Source of the DNA: Hirsutella rhossiliensis
Lineage: Eukaryota > Ascomycota > Sordariomycetes > Hypocreales > Ophiocordycipitaceae
Direction of reading: 5' to 3'
Length of the DNA: 64,000 nt
NCBI RefSeq assembly: GCF_020360975.1
Contig: NW_025408667.1
Span: 3,472,001-3,536,000, forward strand
Position 1 is the first letter of the stretch. Each line of letters begins with the position of its first letter. The notes below the pieces were generated by a model. The model had not been told where the DNA came from, searched no databases, and was given only the letters and a program-made list of their open reading frames with translations. Of this stretch, positions 1 to 11,213 are shown in pieces. The translations under genes and the position numbers were made by a program.

Positions 1-2113
1 TAGTTTCCTTTATATAGTACCCGTTAATATCGAATTAATATAGCTTATTAGTTTTCTATAAGAATTTAAGGTATTTATTAGGTTTTAATTTTAAGTATTT
101 CTTTAAATTCTTTAAAGTATAAAGCGTATTCTCTAATAGTATTTTCCCTTAGTAGTAAGGGTAGTAGTATAAGTTTATTTTTATCTTCTATTTCTTTAAG
201 TATTTCTTATTTTTTAGAGCTTATATTATTAATACTTCGTTATTCCTTTTTAGGTTATTATCTAAGTTTTATAAGTATTAATATCGCGAAGTATAGCTTA
301 ATTTCGTAGTTCTTAGAGATATCCCTTAGTAAAAGGGACTAAGGAAGCTAAAAACACTTAGTATAAAAGAAGGAAGAAGGAGCTAAAAAGAGGTATAAAA
401 AGGAGGGTAGGGGTATAAAGGGAAGTATAAGTAGCGATAGCTTCTTATAAAGGTAGCGAGAGATAAGACGGATATACTAGTAACGGCTAGAAAGGAGGGG
501 AAAAACTAATAAAAAGCTCGGTTATTAAAAGGATATTAGTAGCTTCTTTAAGTAGGATCTTCTTTATTAATTAAGATGCTAGATAGGTATAAAGAGGGGC
601 GTTAGATAAAGGAAAGAAGGATAATTAAGGTAATATAAAAATCATTCCCTTACTATAATTACTACCCCTATAAGAATTAAATATCTCTGCCCTACTTATC
701 TAACCCCTTACTACTAATTTTACCTTTATATATTTTTATATACTTCTTATATCTCTTTTTATAAGAATAAAAGCTATATCTATATCTTTTTTATTATATT
801 ATTTATAGACTACTTATTATTATTATCGATTTTTATTTTATATATCTTCTTAGAATTATTTACTATTCTTCTTAATTTAGTCTTAAAAGACTCCTTTAAA
901 ATAAGGGTATTTTAGTTTTATAAATTTAACTTATTTCTATATTTTAAGATCCCTTTATTATATTATTATAAGGGTTTTCTTTAATAGCTTAAAGAACTAT
1001 CTAGTACCGTTCTTATCGCTTAGGTATATTATATATTCGTTATTATAGTATATAGTTTAACTAAGGAGTTTATACTTTAGTTCCTATCTATTAATAGCGT
1101 TTAAGTATTTCTTACTTTTTAAGGCTAGTACTTAATAGGTTTTCTTCTCCTTATAAGGTTATCTATATTCTTTAAAGTAATATCTAAGTTTCTTATAGTT
1201 AAAATACTTTCTTTTACTTTTCTATATTATATCTAGATTTATCCTACCTAAGTTAGTTATATAAGTATAGGTAATAAGAGTCTAGCGCTTCTTTTTATAG
1301 TTATCGCGTTAGTTAAAGTTATTTTTATAAAAAGGGTTTTAGTTTCCTATTTCTTATTTCTTTTCTTAGTATTATATATACTATCTATTATTAATTTATA
1401 CTACTATAGTAATATAGTCTAAGAGGTTATTAAGTTAATTTTCCTTATAGAGCTTATCCTTAACTTCTTCTTTAAGCTTATTATAAAATCGTAATATAAG
1501 AGGTTCGTCGTCCTAATTAAGTTTTAAGGTAACTTAATAGAACTTTTTAATATAATCTAATATTAAGATCCTTTATTAGAGTTCTTAAAGTTTTTATTTA
1601 GCTTCTTATTCCTTATTAGTTATTTTAAATACCTTTATAATAGCTTCTTTAAATCCTTAGAAACTAATAAAGACTTTATCTATCTTATTATCTTATTATA
1701 CTAGTTAGTTATTAAGAAAGTCTATTATAATAGGTCTAAACTAAGCGAGTGCTATTCTAAATAAATAATTTCCTATATAAAGTACCTTTTTAACTAGGTC
1801 TAAGAGTTTTATAGGGTAAAACTAGTAGTAGGCCTTAAGCTAAGTAATAAAGTCTTAAAGTATACTATAAGTACTATAAAATAGTCCTAGCTATTTTAGT
1901 TTAACTACTTCTTTAAGGTCCCTAACTTATTTATTACCTCCTTTATTCCTAAGTAGCTATACCTTATATTAAAGGGTAATAATCTCGTATATTATATCTT
2001 AAGGCGATATAGTAGCTCTAAAGTTAGTTAATCTAGCTTACTATATAAGTATATTAATAGTTATAATATTACTTAAAGTAACGTAGTATTATACTAAATA
2101 AGAGCTTTTAATA
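1..2113 (-). mobile_element. Ty3/gypsy chromovirus copy E, 5' internal half (gag side), RIP-degraded
   Basis: Reverse-strand copy of the internal region of the element at 2843-10672, aligned by eye from the 5' LTR junction at 2113 leftwards through the gag region to the window edge. It matches the complement of roughly 3312-4930 of copy A. Almost every CpA/TpG and many CpG sites have become TpA, so no reading frame survives. It continues beyond the left edge of the window. A solo copia LTR interrupts it at 282-766. Its 5' LTR follows at 2114-2556, head-to-head with copy A. Confidence 0.8.
282..766 (+). mobile_element. Solo copia LTR, heavily RIP-mutated, inside copy E
   Basis: The segment aligns end to end with the 484-486 bp LTRs at 31911-32394 and 37722-38207, differing almost only by C to T and G to A changes (start TGTCGCGAAG is now TATCGCGAAG, end CTTCGCGAGA is now TTTTATAAGA). 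It breaks the gypsy sequence of copy E, which resumes at 767. The flanks ATTAA (277-281) and ATAAA (767-771) fit a decayed 5-bp target duplication. No internal copia sequence is present, so it is a solo LTR left by LTR-LTR recombination. Confidence 0.85.
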
Positions 2114-2556
2114 TATAACGACCGGTATTATTCTTAAGGGATAAACCTATTAAGGGGTTTATATTAGTAGATATAATAAGGCGTAGTCTAAGTAATAATA
2201 AGTATATTACGTTAGTAATAAGTTAGAGGTTATAGACTATAGACTATAACTAAGTAATTAAGTAATTAAAATTAAAGATAAGATCGTAATAAAGATCGTA
2301 ATAATTATAATATTAAAAGCTATTAAGCTATCTATTTAAAAGAGTATTCCGTTCCTTCCTTATATATCTCGAGAGCTTCCCTAGATCGCCGAGAGCACTA
2401 GGTAATCCCGTCGCCTAGGAGCGCTAGAGCGCTAGGGTAACCTATCGTTCCGAACTTAATTAGCCCGTCGGTCCGTTTAATATTCCTTGCTACCTACGTT
2501 ACGTATCCTCGTAATATATACTGGTCCCCGCGGTTCGCTAGACCGTGGTCGTAATA
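2114..2556 (-). repeat. 5' LTR of gypsy copy E (U3 type B)
   Basis: Begins with TATAACGACCGGT and ends with GACCGTGGTCGTAATA, the inverted terminal ends shared with the other family-1 LTRs. Length 443 bp. The R/U5-side part matches the LTRs at 2843, 10204, 21223 and 25494, while the U3 side matches only the LTR at 21223. Confidence 0.8.
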
Positions 2557-2719
2557 TTATATAGAGCATAGTAATCTCGTTAATCCTAGATTACTTAGAT
2601 CTCTACGATCCCCTCGATCTTATATCTATTAGATAGTCGTGCCGACTATTTATCCGTTAGACCGTGTTACGTGCTTAACGCGGTCGACCGTTAGCGGCCT
2701 AGTAGCCGTGGTCGTAATA
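2557..2719 (-). repeat. LTR fragment (U3 type C) next to copy E
   Basis: Matches the outer U3 part of the LTR at 25494-25943, from the TATAGAGCG-like segment to the terminal GTGGTCGTAATA. Copy E therefore seems to have inserted into an older type-C LTR, whose other part would lie left of the window. Confidence 0.65.
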
Positions 2720-2842
2720 CCTAGGCCGTCCCTTTTAGCCTTTTATTAGCTCCTCTTTAGGGCCGGCTTCTTATTTTCCTTCTTAAAACGGACTAATAAG
2801 GTAGACCGAGACGACTACCGCTACGGCTAAGGAAGGCATATA
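2720..2842 (+). mobile_element. LINE remnant, upstream part, interrupted by gypsy A
   Basis: When the sequence before 2843 is joined to that after 10677 with one copy of ATATA kept, a continuous frame appears that reads into a zinc-knuckle-like tail: D-D-Y-R-Y-G then R-H...A-R-H...L-R-C-P-N. The two tyrosines are probably cysteines altered by RIP. This Cys/His tail after RNase H is typical of fungal non-LTR retrotransposons. The upstream reverse transcriptase is not in the window. Confidence 0.6.
2838..2842. repeat. Target-site duplication of gypsy A (left), ATATA
   Basis: The same ATATA follows the 3' LTR at 10673-10677. Its removal restores the LINE reading frame, which confirms it as the 5-bp duplication made by integration. 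Confidence 0.85.
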
Positions 2843-3311
2843 TATTACGACCACGGTTAGCGGGCCGTAGGAGAGCCGGCCACGTTTACGTAACAAGGCG
2901 GCTCGGAATAATAGTCGGGACGAGAAGTCACTTAGGCTTAGCTTACCTAGAGCGTACGTAAGCTAAGTAAGCCTTATATAGATAGATCACTACTTAGGAG
3001 CATAGCTTACGAGTAAGCTATAGTAAGCTACGAAGGGGATTACGGCTAGGACCGTGATCTAAGGACAGTCTTTACGGGTATATATAGCTACCTACTTTTA
3101 CTCCTTTAGATAAATAGCTCGATAGCTTTTAATATAGATCTTTATTACGATTTATCTTTAATTCTAATTACCTAGTTATAGTCTACGGTCTACGACCTCC
3201 GACTTATTACTAACGTAATATACTTATTATTACTTAGACCACGCCCTATTATATCTACTAATATAAACCCCTCGATAGGTTTATCCCTTAGGAATAACAC
3301 CGGTCGTTATA
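2843..3311 (+). repeat. 5' LTR of gypsy A
   Basis: 469 bp, from TATTACGACCACGG (ancestral TGTTACGACC) to CCGGTCGTTATA. The ends form the inverted repeat TATTACGACC / GGTCGTTATA. It differs from the 3' LTR at scattered sites, mostly C/T or A/G transitions. I could not match the bases right after it (CGTTAAAAGCTC) to a tRNA primer site. Confidence 0.9.
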
Positions 3312-3509
3312 CGTTAAAAGCTCTTATTTAGTATAATACCGCGTTACTCTAAGCAATATCGTAACTATTAATATACCTATATAGTAAGCTAGATTAACTA
3401 ACTCTAGAGCTACTATATCGCTTTAGGATATAATGCGCGAAATTATCGCCCTTCGATATAAGGTATAGTTACTTAGGAACGGAGGAGGCAATAGATAAGT
3501 TAGGGACCT

Positions 3510-6500
3510 CGGAGAAGTAGTTAAACTAAAATAGCTAGGACTATTCGACGGTACTTACGGCACGCTTTAAGACTTTCTTACCTAACTTAAAGCCTACTAC
3601 CGGTTTTACCCTACTAAACTCTCGGACCTAGTCGAAAAGGTACTCTACGTAGGAAATTATTTATCTAGAACGGCACTCGCTTAGTTTAGACCTATTATAA
3701 GGGACTTTCTCGATAACTAACTAGCGCGATAAGATAATAAGATAGACGAAGTCTTTGCTAGTTTCTAAGGATTTAAAGAAGCTATTATAAAAGTATTCGG
3801 AATAACTAACGAGGAATAAGAAGCCGAATAGAAACTCTAAGAACTCCGATAAAAGATCTTAGTATCGGATTATACTACGAAGTTCCGTTAAGTTACCTTA
3901 AAGCTTAATTAAGACGACGAACCCCTTATATTACGATTCTACGACGGGCTTAAAGAAGAAGTTAAGGATAAGCTCTATAAGGAAAATCGACCTAATAACC
4001 TCTCGGACTATATTACTATAGTAGTACGAATCGACGATAGATAGTATACGCAACGCTAAGAAAAGAAATAAGGAAGAGGAAACTAGAACCCTTCCTATAG
4101 GAATAACTTTAACCGACGCGCTAACTATAAGAAGAAGCGCGAAACTCCTATTACCTACGCCTATATAACTAACCTAGGTAGGATAGATCTAGATATAATA
4201 TAAAAAAGCAAAGGAAAGTGTTTTAACTATAGGAAACCTAGATATTACTCTAAAGAATATAGATAACCTCGTAAGGAGAAGAAAACCTACTAGGCACTAG
4301 CCCTAGAAGGTAAGAAACACCTAAACGCTACTAATAGATAGGAACTAAAGTATAAACTCCTTAGTTAGACTATATACTACGACGACGAATATACGGTATA
4401 CTTAAGCGATAAGAACGGTACTAGATAGTTCCTAAAGCTATTAAAGAAGACCCTTATAATAATATAACGAAGGGATCCTAAAACATAGAAATAAGTTAAA
4501 TTCGTAGAACTAGAATACCCTTATCCTAAAGGAGTCTCCTAAGACTAGATTAGGAAAAACGGCAAACGATTCTAAGAGGATATATAAAATAAAAATCGAT
4601 AATAATAACGGGTAGTCTATAAATAATATAATAAAGAAGATACGGACGTAGCCCTTATACTTATAAAACTCGGATAATAACCTAAAGAGGAATAACGAAG
4701 TATCGACGATATAAGCTCTAAAGAATAAGAAATACCTAGAGAAATAGAAGACGAGAACGAACTTATACTACTACCCTCGTTACTAAGGGAAAATACTACG
4801 ATTAGAGAATACGCTCTATACTTCGAAGAATTTAAAGAAATACTTAAAATTAGAACTTAATAAATACCTTAAATTCTTACGGAAAACTAATAAGCTATAT
4901 TAATTCGATATTAACCGGCACTACGCGGAGGAGACTACGCTATAGCTATCGCTATAGTCGATACCTTTATAGCTCTATAATAAGAATAGTAACTATAAGG
5001 AGAATTTAAAAACGATCTATAAATACTACTTACTTATAAGCACTATAAGTATATTTTATAGATATTATACGTCTACCTAGATTATATAATATACTTCTAG
5101 ATAAAGGCACGATATAACGCCTTCCCGGTTAGGTTCGAAGGATAAGTACTTTCGAAACCCTACCTAAGTATAGAACTAGACTACTAGAAAATCGATTAAC
5201 GCTACCTAAACGACTAAGTTATATTATTAGAACCCGATTATAGTATACTACTTAAATGCCGCGATGATTACGGTTTATTAACGAGATATCTTTCGGAGAT
5301 ATATAAAATCTATAAATACGCTAAAATAGAGGAATAGCATAGCGCTACTCGCTCTAAGGCATCCGAACTATTAATCTTCTAAAGACTTACGCAACGAATT
5401 AAATACGATAAAGAAGATTATAACGAATACGTATACCTAAACTATAGAGTTTATAAATATAAAAAGGCATAAGTATAGTATAAACGATATAACGGTATAC
5501 TAAAAGATTATTAGCAATATATACGAAGGCTATAAGCCGTATTCGACTAAGGGAGAATCGATATAAAAACACTACGTGCGAAATAGAAAGACATAGAACG
5601 AAAACTCGACCTTTAGTATAAAAACGAATAGAATTACGAAGTATAGTACGTAATTAACTATAAAGTAGTATAATATAAACAATATAGCGTTAAGAAATAA
5701 GAAATCTTCGATTAGCTATAAGAAATTAGTCTCTTAAGCCCCGATATAATACTACGCGACGAAAATATAAAGAAACGATATTAATAATAAATCGAAGAAG
5801 AATACCTAAATAAGACGAATAAGGACTAGGTAAAAAACGAGGTATACTATCTATAAAAGGGCTATAGACTAGCACGACACGATAAGATCTAAGGACCCTA
5901 TATATAGTAACGGTAAGCTATAGCGACTAAATAGTATTAGATATCTAAATCGCGGGATATTATATACGTATACTTTTAGACTACGGCGCGATAGGCAATT
6001 ATATTTTACCTAGAGTCGTTAATCGTTACCGACTTATATAGAGATATAAGATAGATCTATATAAACTTACGAATATCGAAGGAGAGGCCTTTAACTATAA
6101 TAACGGAATTATTAATATAGAGATTAATTACCTTAATATTAATATCTAGGGCTACGACGAACGAGTTAACTTTAATATTATAGATATTAGAGAATATAAC
6201 CTTATATTAGGGCTTCTATAGCTATAGGAGAGCAACCTACTAATTAACTAGAAAACTAGCTAGCTACGTTAGAATAAAGACGTAAGTTTCTAGGACTAGT
6301 AGATTTAGAAGAAAGTAAAATTTTACGATAATTTAGCTACTAAATAAGATAAAAGGGATAACCGTTTAAGTAAATTATTACGGGCTTTAGCGATATAAAT
6401 AAAGATAGTAACCGAACTAGCGGATATAATAAAATCGACTAATAAGACCTACGTACTAACTAACACGGCTATATAACCTAGTATCCGATATAAATAAAAT

Positions 6501-9480
6501 AAAGGATATAATATAAAGATCTAAAGAGTTATTACTACTCTAAGGAAAGACCTTAAATAAATTAATAAAGAGCTTAAGTTAAGAGAAACCAGCTCTTAAA
6601 AGAAAGAATAAAGCCTATAAGATACAATAAAGAATATCCCCTAGGAATACCGGAAATATAATAAACTCTTTAAGGAAGAACTTAAGATAGGGTTACCTGA
6701 ATATAGCTAATAGGACTACGAAATTTATCTTAAAGATAGAATAACGCCGACGTTCTATAAAATCTATAACCTAAACGAAAAGCAACTATAAACGCTACGC
6801 GACTACCTCGACAAGAATCTACGAAAGGGATATATATAAATATTAATATCTAAAGTAGGCTATCTAGTTATATTTATTTTAAAGAAAAACGGTAAGCTAC
6901 GACTAGTTATCTACTATAGATAACTAAACGATATTATAATAAAGGACCGAATACTATTACCGCTTATATTAGAACTACGAGATCGACTATATAGTAAAAA
7001 ATAGTTTATAGCCCTTAACCTTAAAGGCGCCTATAACTTAATACGTATAAAAAAGGGACACGAATAGATAATAGCCTTTAAAACGAAATTCGGACTATTC
7101 GAATATCTAGTAATACTATTTAGACTTATAAATATACTAGCTACCTTCTAACGGATAATTAATAATATCCTATACGAATACTTAGATATCTTTATAGTAG
7201 TATACCTAGATAATATCCTAATCTTCTCGGATACCCTAGAAGAATATAAGGAATACGTCTATAAGGTACTCCGCGTACTTTAAAATACGAAGTTACTAGT
7301 TAAACTAAAGAAAAGTAAGTTCTATATATAGAAAGTAGACTTCCTTAGATATACGATCTTACTAAGAGAGATACGAATATAATAAGATAAGATTAACTTA
7401 GTTAAAGAATAGCTAACGCTAAAGAACGTTAAGGACGTATAAAGTTTCCTAGGATTTATAAATTACTACCGACGATTTATTAAAGATTTCGGAAAGATTA
7501 TAGTACTACTATATAACTTAACGAAGAAGGAAAAAGAATTTATATAGGACGATAAAGCTAACGAAGCTTTTAAATGCATTAAAACTATAATTATATAAGA
7601 ACTAGTCTTAACTACCTTTAATCTAGAACGATAAATCGAACTCGAAACCGATATATTAAACTTTACTCTAGGAGTATAAATCGGATAAAAAGATAATAAA
7701 GGAAGACTACGACTAATTATATTCTATTCGAAGAAGCTATATAGCGTAGAACTTAATTACCCTATTTACGATAAAGAATTCCTTATAATTATTTAAGCTT
7801 CTAAGGAATTTCGATACTACCTTCTTAGAAGTAAATATAAAGTTAAGGTCTATATAGATTATAAAAATATCTTATATTTTATAACGACGTAATAATTAAA
7901 CGGACGATAGATCCGATAGGCTAAATACTTATTAGAATTCGACTACGAAATAATCTATAGAAAAGGAATAGAAAACGGTCGAGCTAATACCCTTAGTCGA
8001 CGAAGTAACTATAATATAGGAGCACCTATAGCGAAAGGATAGCTCCTAGAAATTAACGAAAACGGGAACTACTAGCAACGATAGCTAAATATAATATTTA
8101 AAGTATAACCCGACGACTCGATATACTAAAAGATCCTAAAATAGATAAAAAAATTTAAAGTACTAAAGGGATACGATATAGAATATTCGGAAGTTCTAAT
8201 ATATAAGAATAAAATCTAGATACTACTAGAATTACGAGATAAAGTTATATAAGATATATATAAATATCTAATACATAGATACTAAGGAATCTAAAGAATA
8301 ATAGAACGGATTAAACGATAATATAACTTTCTATAGCTTAAAGAAGTAGTACGATAAGTTATTAAAGAATATAAACTTTACGTACGAAGTAAAGCTAAAT
8401 AATATAAACTATACGGAGAATTGCAACCGCTACTAGTACTAGAGAAACTATAGGATTCGATAGCTTTTAATTATATTATAAAGCTACTACCGTTAAAAGA
8501 ACCTATAACTAACGTTAAGTACGATAGTATATTCGTTATTACCGATAGACTAACGAAGTACGGATACTTCTTACTATATAAAGAAGTAAGTAATATAAAA
8601 GAGCTAGTATATATATTCCTACGAATAATTATTAGCAATTATAGACTACCGAACGAGATTGTCTTTAATAGAGGAAGTATATTTATAGCTAAGTTTTAGC
8701 AAGCTCTTATAGTATAATTAGGGACGAAATATAAGCTTAGTATAGCTTATTACCTATAAATAGATAGATAAATAGAACGACTTAACTAAACGCTTAAATA
8801 ATATTTACGATACTATATTAGCTACGAATAAAACGATTAAGTTAAATAGCTACTAATAGCGTAACTAGCTTATAATAGCTTAGTTATAGAAATAACTAAG
8901 CTCTTACTAGTATACGCTAATTACGGATATAACCTAGAAGTATTTAAGGTTACTCGATAAGGACTATAAGTAGAACGAGCGATACTATAAGTAGATTAGC
9001 TACGAAAATTATATAAAGAAATATAATAAGAACTTTAATTCGTTAGAGAACGAATATCTACTTACTATAATTAGAAAAGATTATAGGGACTAATCTTTCG
9101 AGAGGGAGATATAGTCTACCTTATACGACGAAACATTAAAATAAAACGACTAAGCAATAAATTAGATTTTAAGAAACTTAGACCGTTTAAGGTTAAGAAA
9201 ACTATTTTAAAAGTTAACTACGAACTTTCGCTACTAATAATAATACGGATATACTTAATATTTTATATCTTATTATTAGAACTAGCGCTACGAAACGCTA
9301 AACTATAGGGAAAAATCGAAGTTAACGACGATTAAGAATATAAAGTAGAATAAATACTAGATATAAGAAAATAAGGTTAGCAATAAGAATACCTTATTAA
9401 GTAGAAGGGATACGGACTAGAGGAAAATACCTAGGAACTACTTAAGCACTTAACCTACTACGGTTCTCTACTTCGATAGT
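3510..9480 (+). pseudogene. Gag-pol polyprotein of gypsy A (chromovirus), RIP-degraded
   Basis: Gag near 3510-4200 reads as a Ty3/gypsy capsid (LFDGTYGTL motif, then an F-Y-P and WF-like region). A CCHC zinc knuckle lies at 4219-4260, with one Cys left and the others now Tyr. The protease D-x-G-A core is near 5965-6000, and the reverse transcriptase Y-L-D-D box is at 7202-7222 with the second D now N. RNase H is near 7640-8010, followed by an integrase HHCC region and catalytic core at about 8270-9000. A chromodomain lies at about 9330-9460 (EYLIK, K-G-Y, E-E-N-T-W). The frame ends near 9480. The many TAA/TAG codons sit where Gln or Trp is expected. Chromodomains steer integration to H3K9-methylated chromatin in this family, which suits the nested setting. 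Confidence 0.88.
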
Positions 9481-10068
9481 TCTACTAGCAAAATCTACCC
9501 TAGGCATCGTAAAATCACCTAACGAACTAATAGTATTTTAATTAATTATATTAAATCTACCTATAGACTAAACATCGACCACCGCTTTAGATTCTTAGCG
9601 CTTAGCCTCGTTAAGGTTATCTAAGGAACAAAGGCCCTAATAGACTATCTTAGTACCCTTTATCTTTAGCTAGCGCTTTTAACGGCGAAGCCGCGCTAAA
9701 CGAGCTAAGGCTTTATTTAGGTCGGCTTAAGCTTTTAATATTCGCTCCTTAGTAATTTCTTCTTCTTTATCTAATCGATCGGACTCTAGATTTATTCGGG
9801 ACACTAGGACATACGTTAGCTGCAAACAATAGGTAGGACAACGAAGTCACCTACGAGAGCTGATCGCTACGCCCGACGCATCGCAGGAACGACCCCGCCG
9901 TATATATTCGGCATACTTAGAAGATTTCTCTAGCATTTTACAGCGGAAGCCGCGCGACGAATAGAAAGAATATAGTATAACGTCGAAACTAAGACGATTA
10001 ATAGACTTAGCTAAACGAATACGCTTAAGGGTCTTACGAGAACGATCCTTCGACACGCGACTAGACAT
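9442..10068 (-). pseudogene. Antisense accessory gene of gypsy A: Zn2Cys6-like cluster plus coiled coil
   Basis: Lies on the strand opposite pol, between the chromodomain end and the 3' LTR. Exon 1 starts at an ATG at 10068. Residues 33, 36, 43, 52, 55 and 62 read Y, Y, C, Y, Y, C with spacing 2-6-8-2-6, the Zn2Cys6 pattern if the tyrosines (TAY) were cysteines (TGY) before RIP. A phase-1 intron is inferred at 9804-9854 (GTAGGT donor, GCTAACG branch, TAG end, 51 nt). Exon 2 is Glu/Lys-rich, with a conserved A-L-A-R-L-A-R-L-R-R stretch and an L-C-S-L-D segment, and ends S-R-L-S-A-stop at 9442, overlapping the pol end by about 38 nt. Copies B and C have the same frame. DNA binding is inferred, not shown. 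Confidence 0.7.
9804..9854 (-). other. Inferred spliceosomal intron in antisense gene of gypsy A
   Basis: On the minus strand it begins GTAGGT, contains GCTAACG about 13 bases before the end, and ends TCCTAG. It is 51 nt long, phase 1, and keeps the frame between the Cys-cluster exon and the coiled-coil exon. Copy C has the matching intron at 26306-26357 in the same phase. Confidence 0.6.
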
Positions 10069-10182
10069 ACTATTAGCAGTATATCCTAAGGGATAGAAAG
10101 AACGAACGGGGAATATATATACGCGCGATAAGGGTATATTTATACACGGCGGCTAAGGCAGCAGCAGGTCTTGCGGATAAGA

Positions 10183-10199
10183 CTAAAAGGAGGGGAGAC
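10183..10199 (+). promoter_or_regulatory. Polypurine tract of gypsy A
   Basis: Purine-rich AAAAGGAGGGGAGACA just before the 3' LTR at 10204. It is the expected primer site for plus-strand DNA synthesis and is matched by the complement in copies B and C. Confidence 0.75.
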
Positions 10200-10203
10200 A
10201 TCG

Positions 10204-10672
10204 TATTACGACCACGGTTAGCGGGCCGCAGGAGAGCCGGCCACGTTCACGTAATAAGGCGGCTCGGAATAATAGTCGGGACGAGAAGTCACTTAGGCTT
10301 AGCTCACCTAGAGCGTACGTGAGCTAAGTAAGCCTTATATAGATAGATTACTACTTAGGAGCATAGCTTACGAGTAAGCTATAGTGAGCTACGAAGGGGA
10401 TCACGGCTAGGACCGTGATCTAAGGACAGTCTCTACGGGTATATATAGCTACCTACTTTTACTCCTTTAGATAGATAGCTCGATAGCTTTTAATATAGAT
10501 CTTTATTACGATTTATCTCTAATTCTAATTACCTAGTTATAGTCTACGGTCTACGACCTCCGACTTATCACTAACGTAATATACTTATTATTGCTTAGAC
10601 CACGCCCTATTATATCTGCTAATATAAACCCCTCGATAGGTTTATCCCTTAGGAATAACACCGGTCGTTATA
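10204..10672 (+). repeat. 3' LTR of gypsy A
   Basis: 469 bp, collinear with 2843-3311 and with the same terminal inverted ends. It retains a few CpA/TpG sites lost in the 5' LTR. Confidence 0.9.
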
Positions 10673-10920
10673 ATATAGCTAGGCACCTTATCCTAAGGTG
10701 CCCGAACTATAGGAGGGAAAGAGAGGTCCTTTATCGGACCTCTATAAGACGGAAGGAGGCCCTTAGCCTACCTTTTCTCTATAGCTCTAAGGAAGGAAGG
10801 GAAGCCCTTTTAACCTTCCTAGCTAAACTAGAGATAGGAACGGCTAAGTAGCTTAAAAAGGAGTAACCTAGGGGCCCTAGGGCCCTTAGGGGGGAAAAAC
10901 ACCGCGCGGGAGGAACTAAA
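10673..10920 (+). mobile_element. LINE remnant, 3' end, with right TSD of gypsy A
   Basis: After the ATATA duplication (10673-10677) the frame continues ARHLILRCPNYRR and runs to a stop near 10849-10851. This is the Cys/His tail and C-terminus of a fungal LINE ORF2, continuous with 2720-2842. A G/C-rich 3' untranslated part with CCTAGGGGCC-like runs follows to about 10920. The element is 5'-truncated within what can be seen here. Confidence 0.6.
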
Positions 10921-11213
10921 CTAACCTTTCCTTTATCTTTGCCTTTATAGCTACCCTTTCCCTAATTAGTTATAAGCCCCCGGGCTCTATAGCTAGCTAG
11001 GACTACTAATAGGGGCCTAGGCCCCTATTAGCCTCGCTATAGCCCTAGAGGCCGTATACGAGTAATAATATAAAAATAAATTATCCTAGCTATTATCCTA
11101 GCCGTCTTTACCTACTAAATATAATAAGCATTACAGCTATTATATATAGAAAAAGAAATTTATATAAGCATCGTCCTCGACTGCAAAACCCTCATTCGTC
11201 GCCGATGCAGATG
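10921..11213. other. Transition from RIP-affected to ordinary DNA; no gene seen
   Basis: Short palindromic GGGCCTAGGCCC-type sequence and AT-rich DNA. Composition switches to normal, with CpA and TpG common, at about 11165, only some 50 bp beyond the stop codon of the next gene. No frame or RNA gene recognised. Confidence 0.5.

Larger units (their letters stand above)
2843..10672 (+). mobile_element. Complete Ty3/gypsy chromovirus, copy A (RIP-mutated)
   Basis: A 7.8-kb LTR retrotransposon with two 469-bp LTRs, 5-bp target duplications and a polypurine tract, carrying gag, protease, reverse transcriptase, RNase H, integrase and chromodomain in Ty3/gypsy order. It also carries an antisense frame before the 3' LTR. 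CpA is nearly absent but CpG is still common, so decay is moderate compared with copies B, D and E. It is non-autonomous now because dozens of codons have become stops. I use it as the reference copy for family 1 (A-E). Confidence 0.92.

Noticed and set aside
10591..10851. 86-codon frame starting in the gypsy 3' LTR
   Set aside because: A chimera reading from LTR into the LINE tail; only the LINE part is meaningful.
10969..10984. GTTATAAGCCCCCGGG resembling a tRNA(iMet) half primer site
   Set aside because: No LTR-like end precedes it and no gag follows; the match to the tRNA arm breaks after ten bases.
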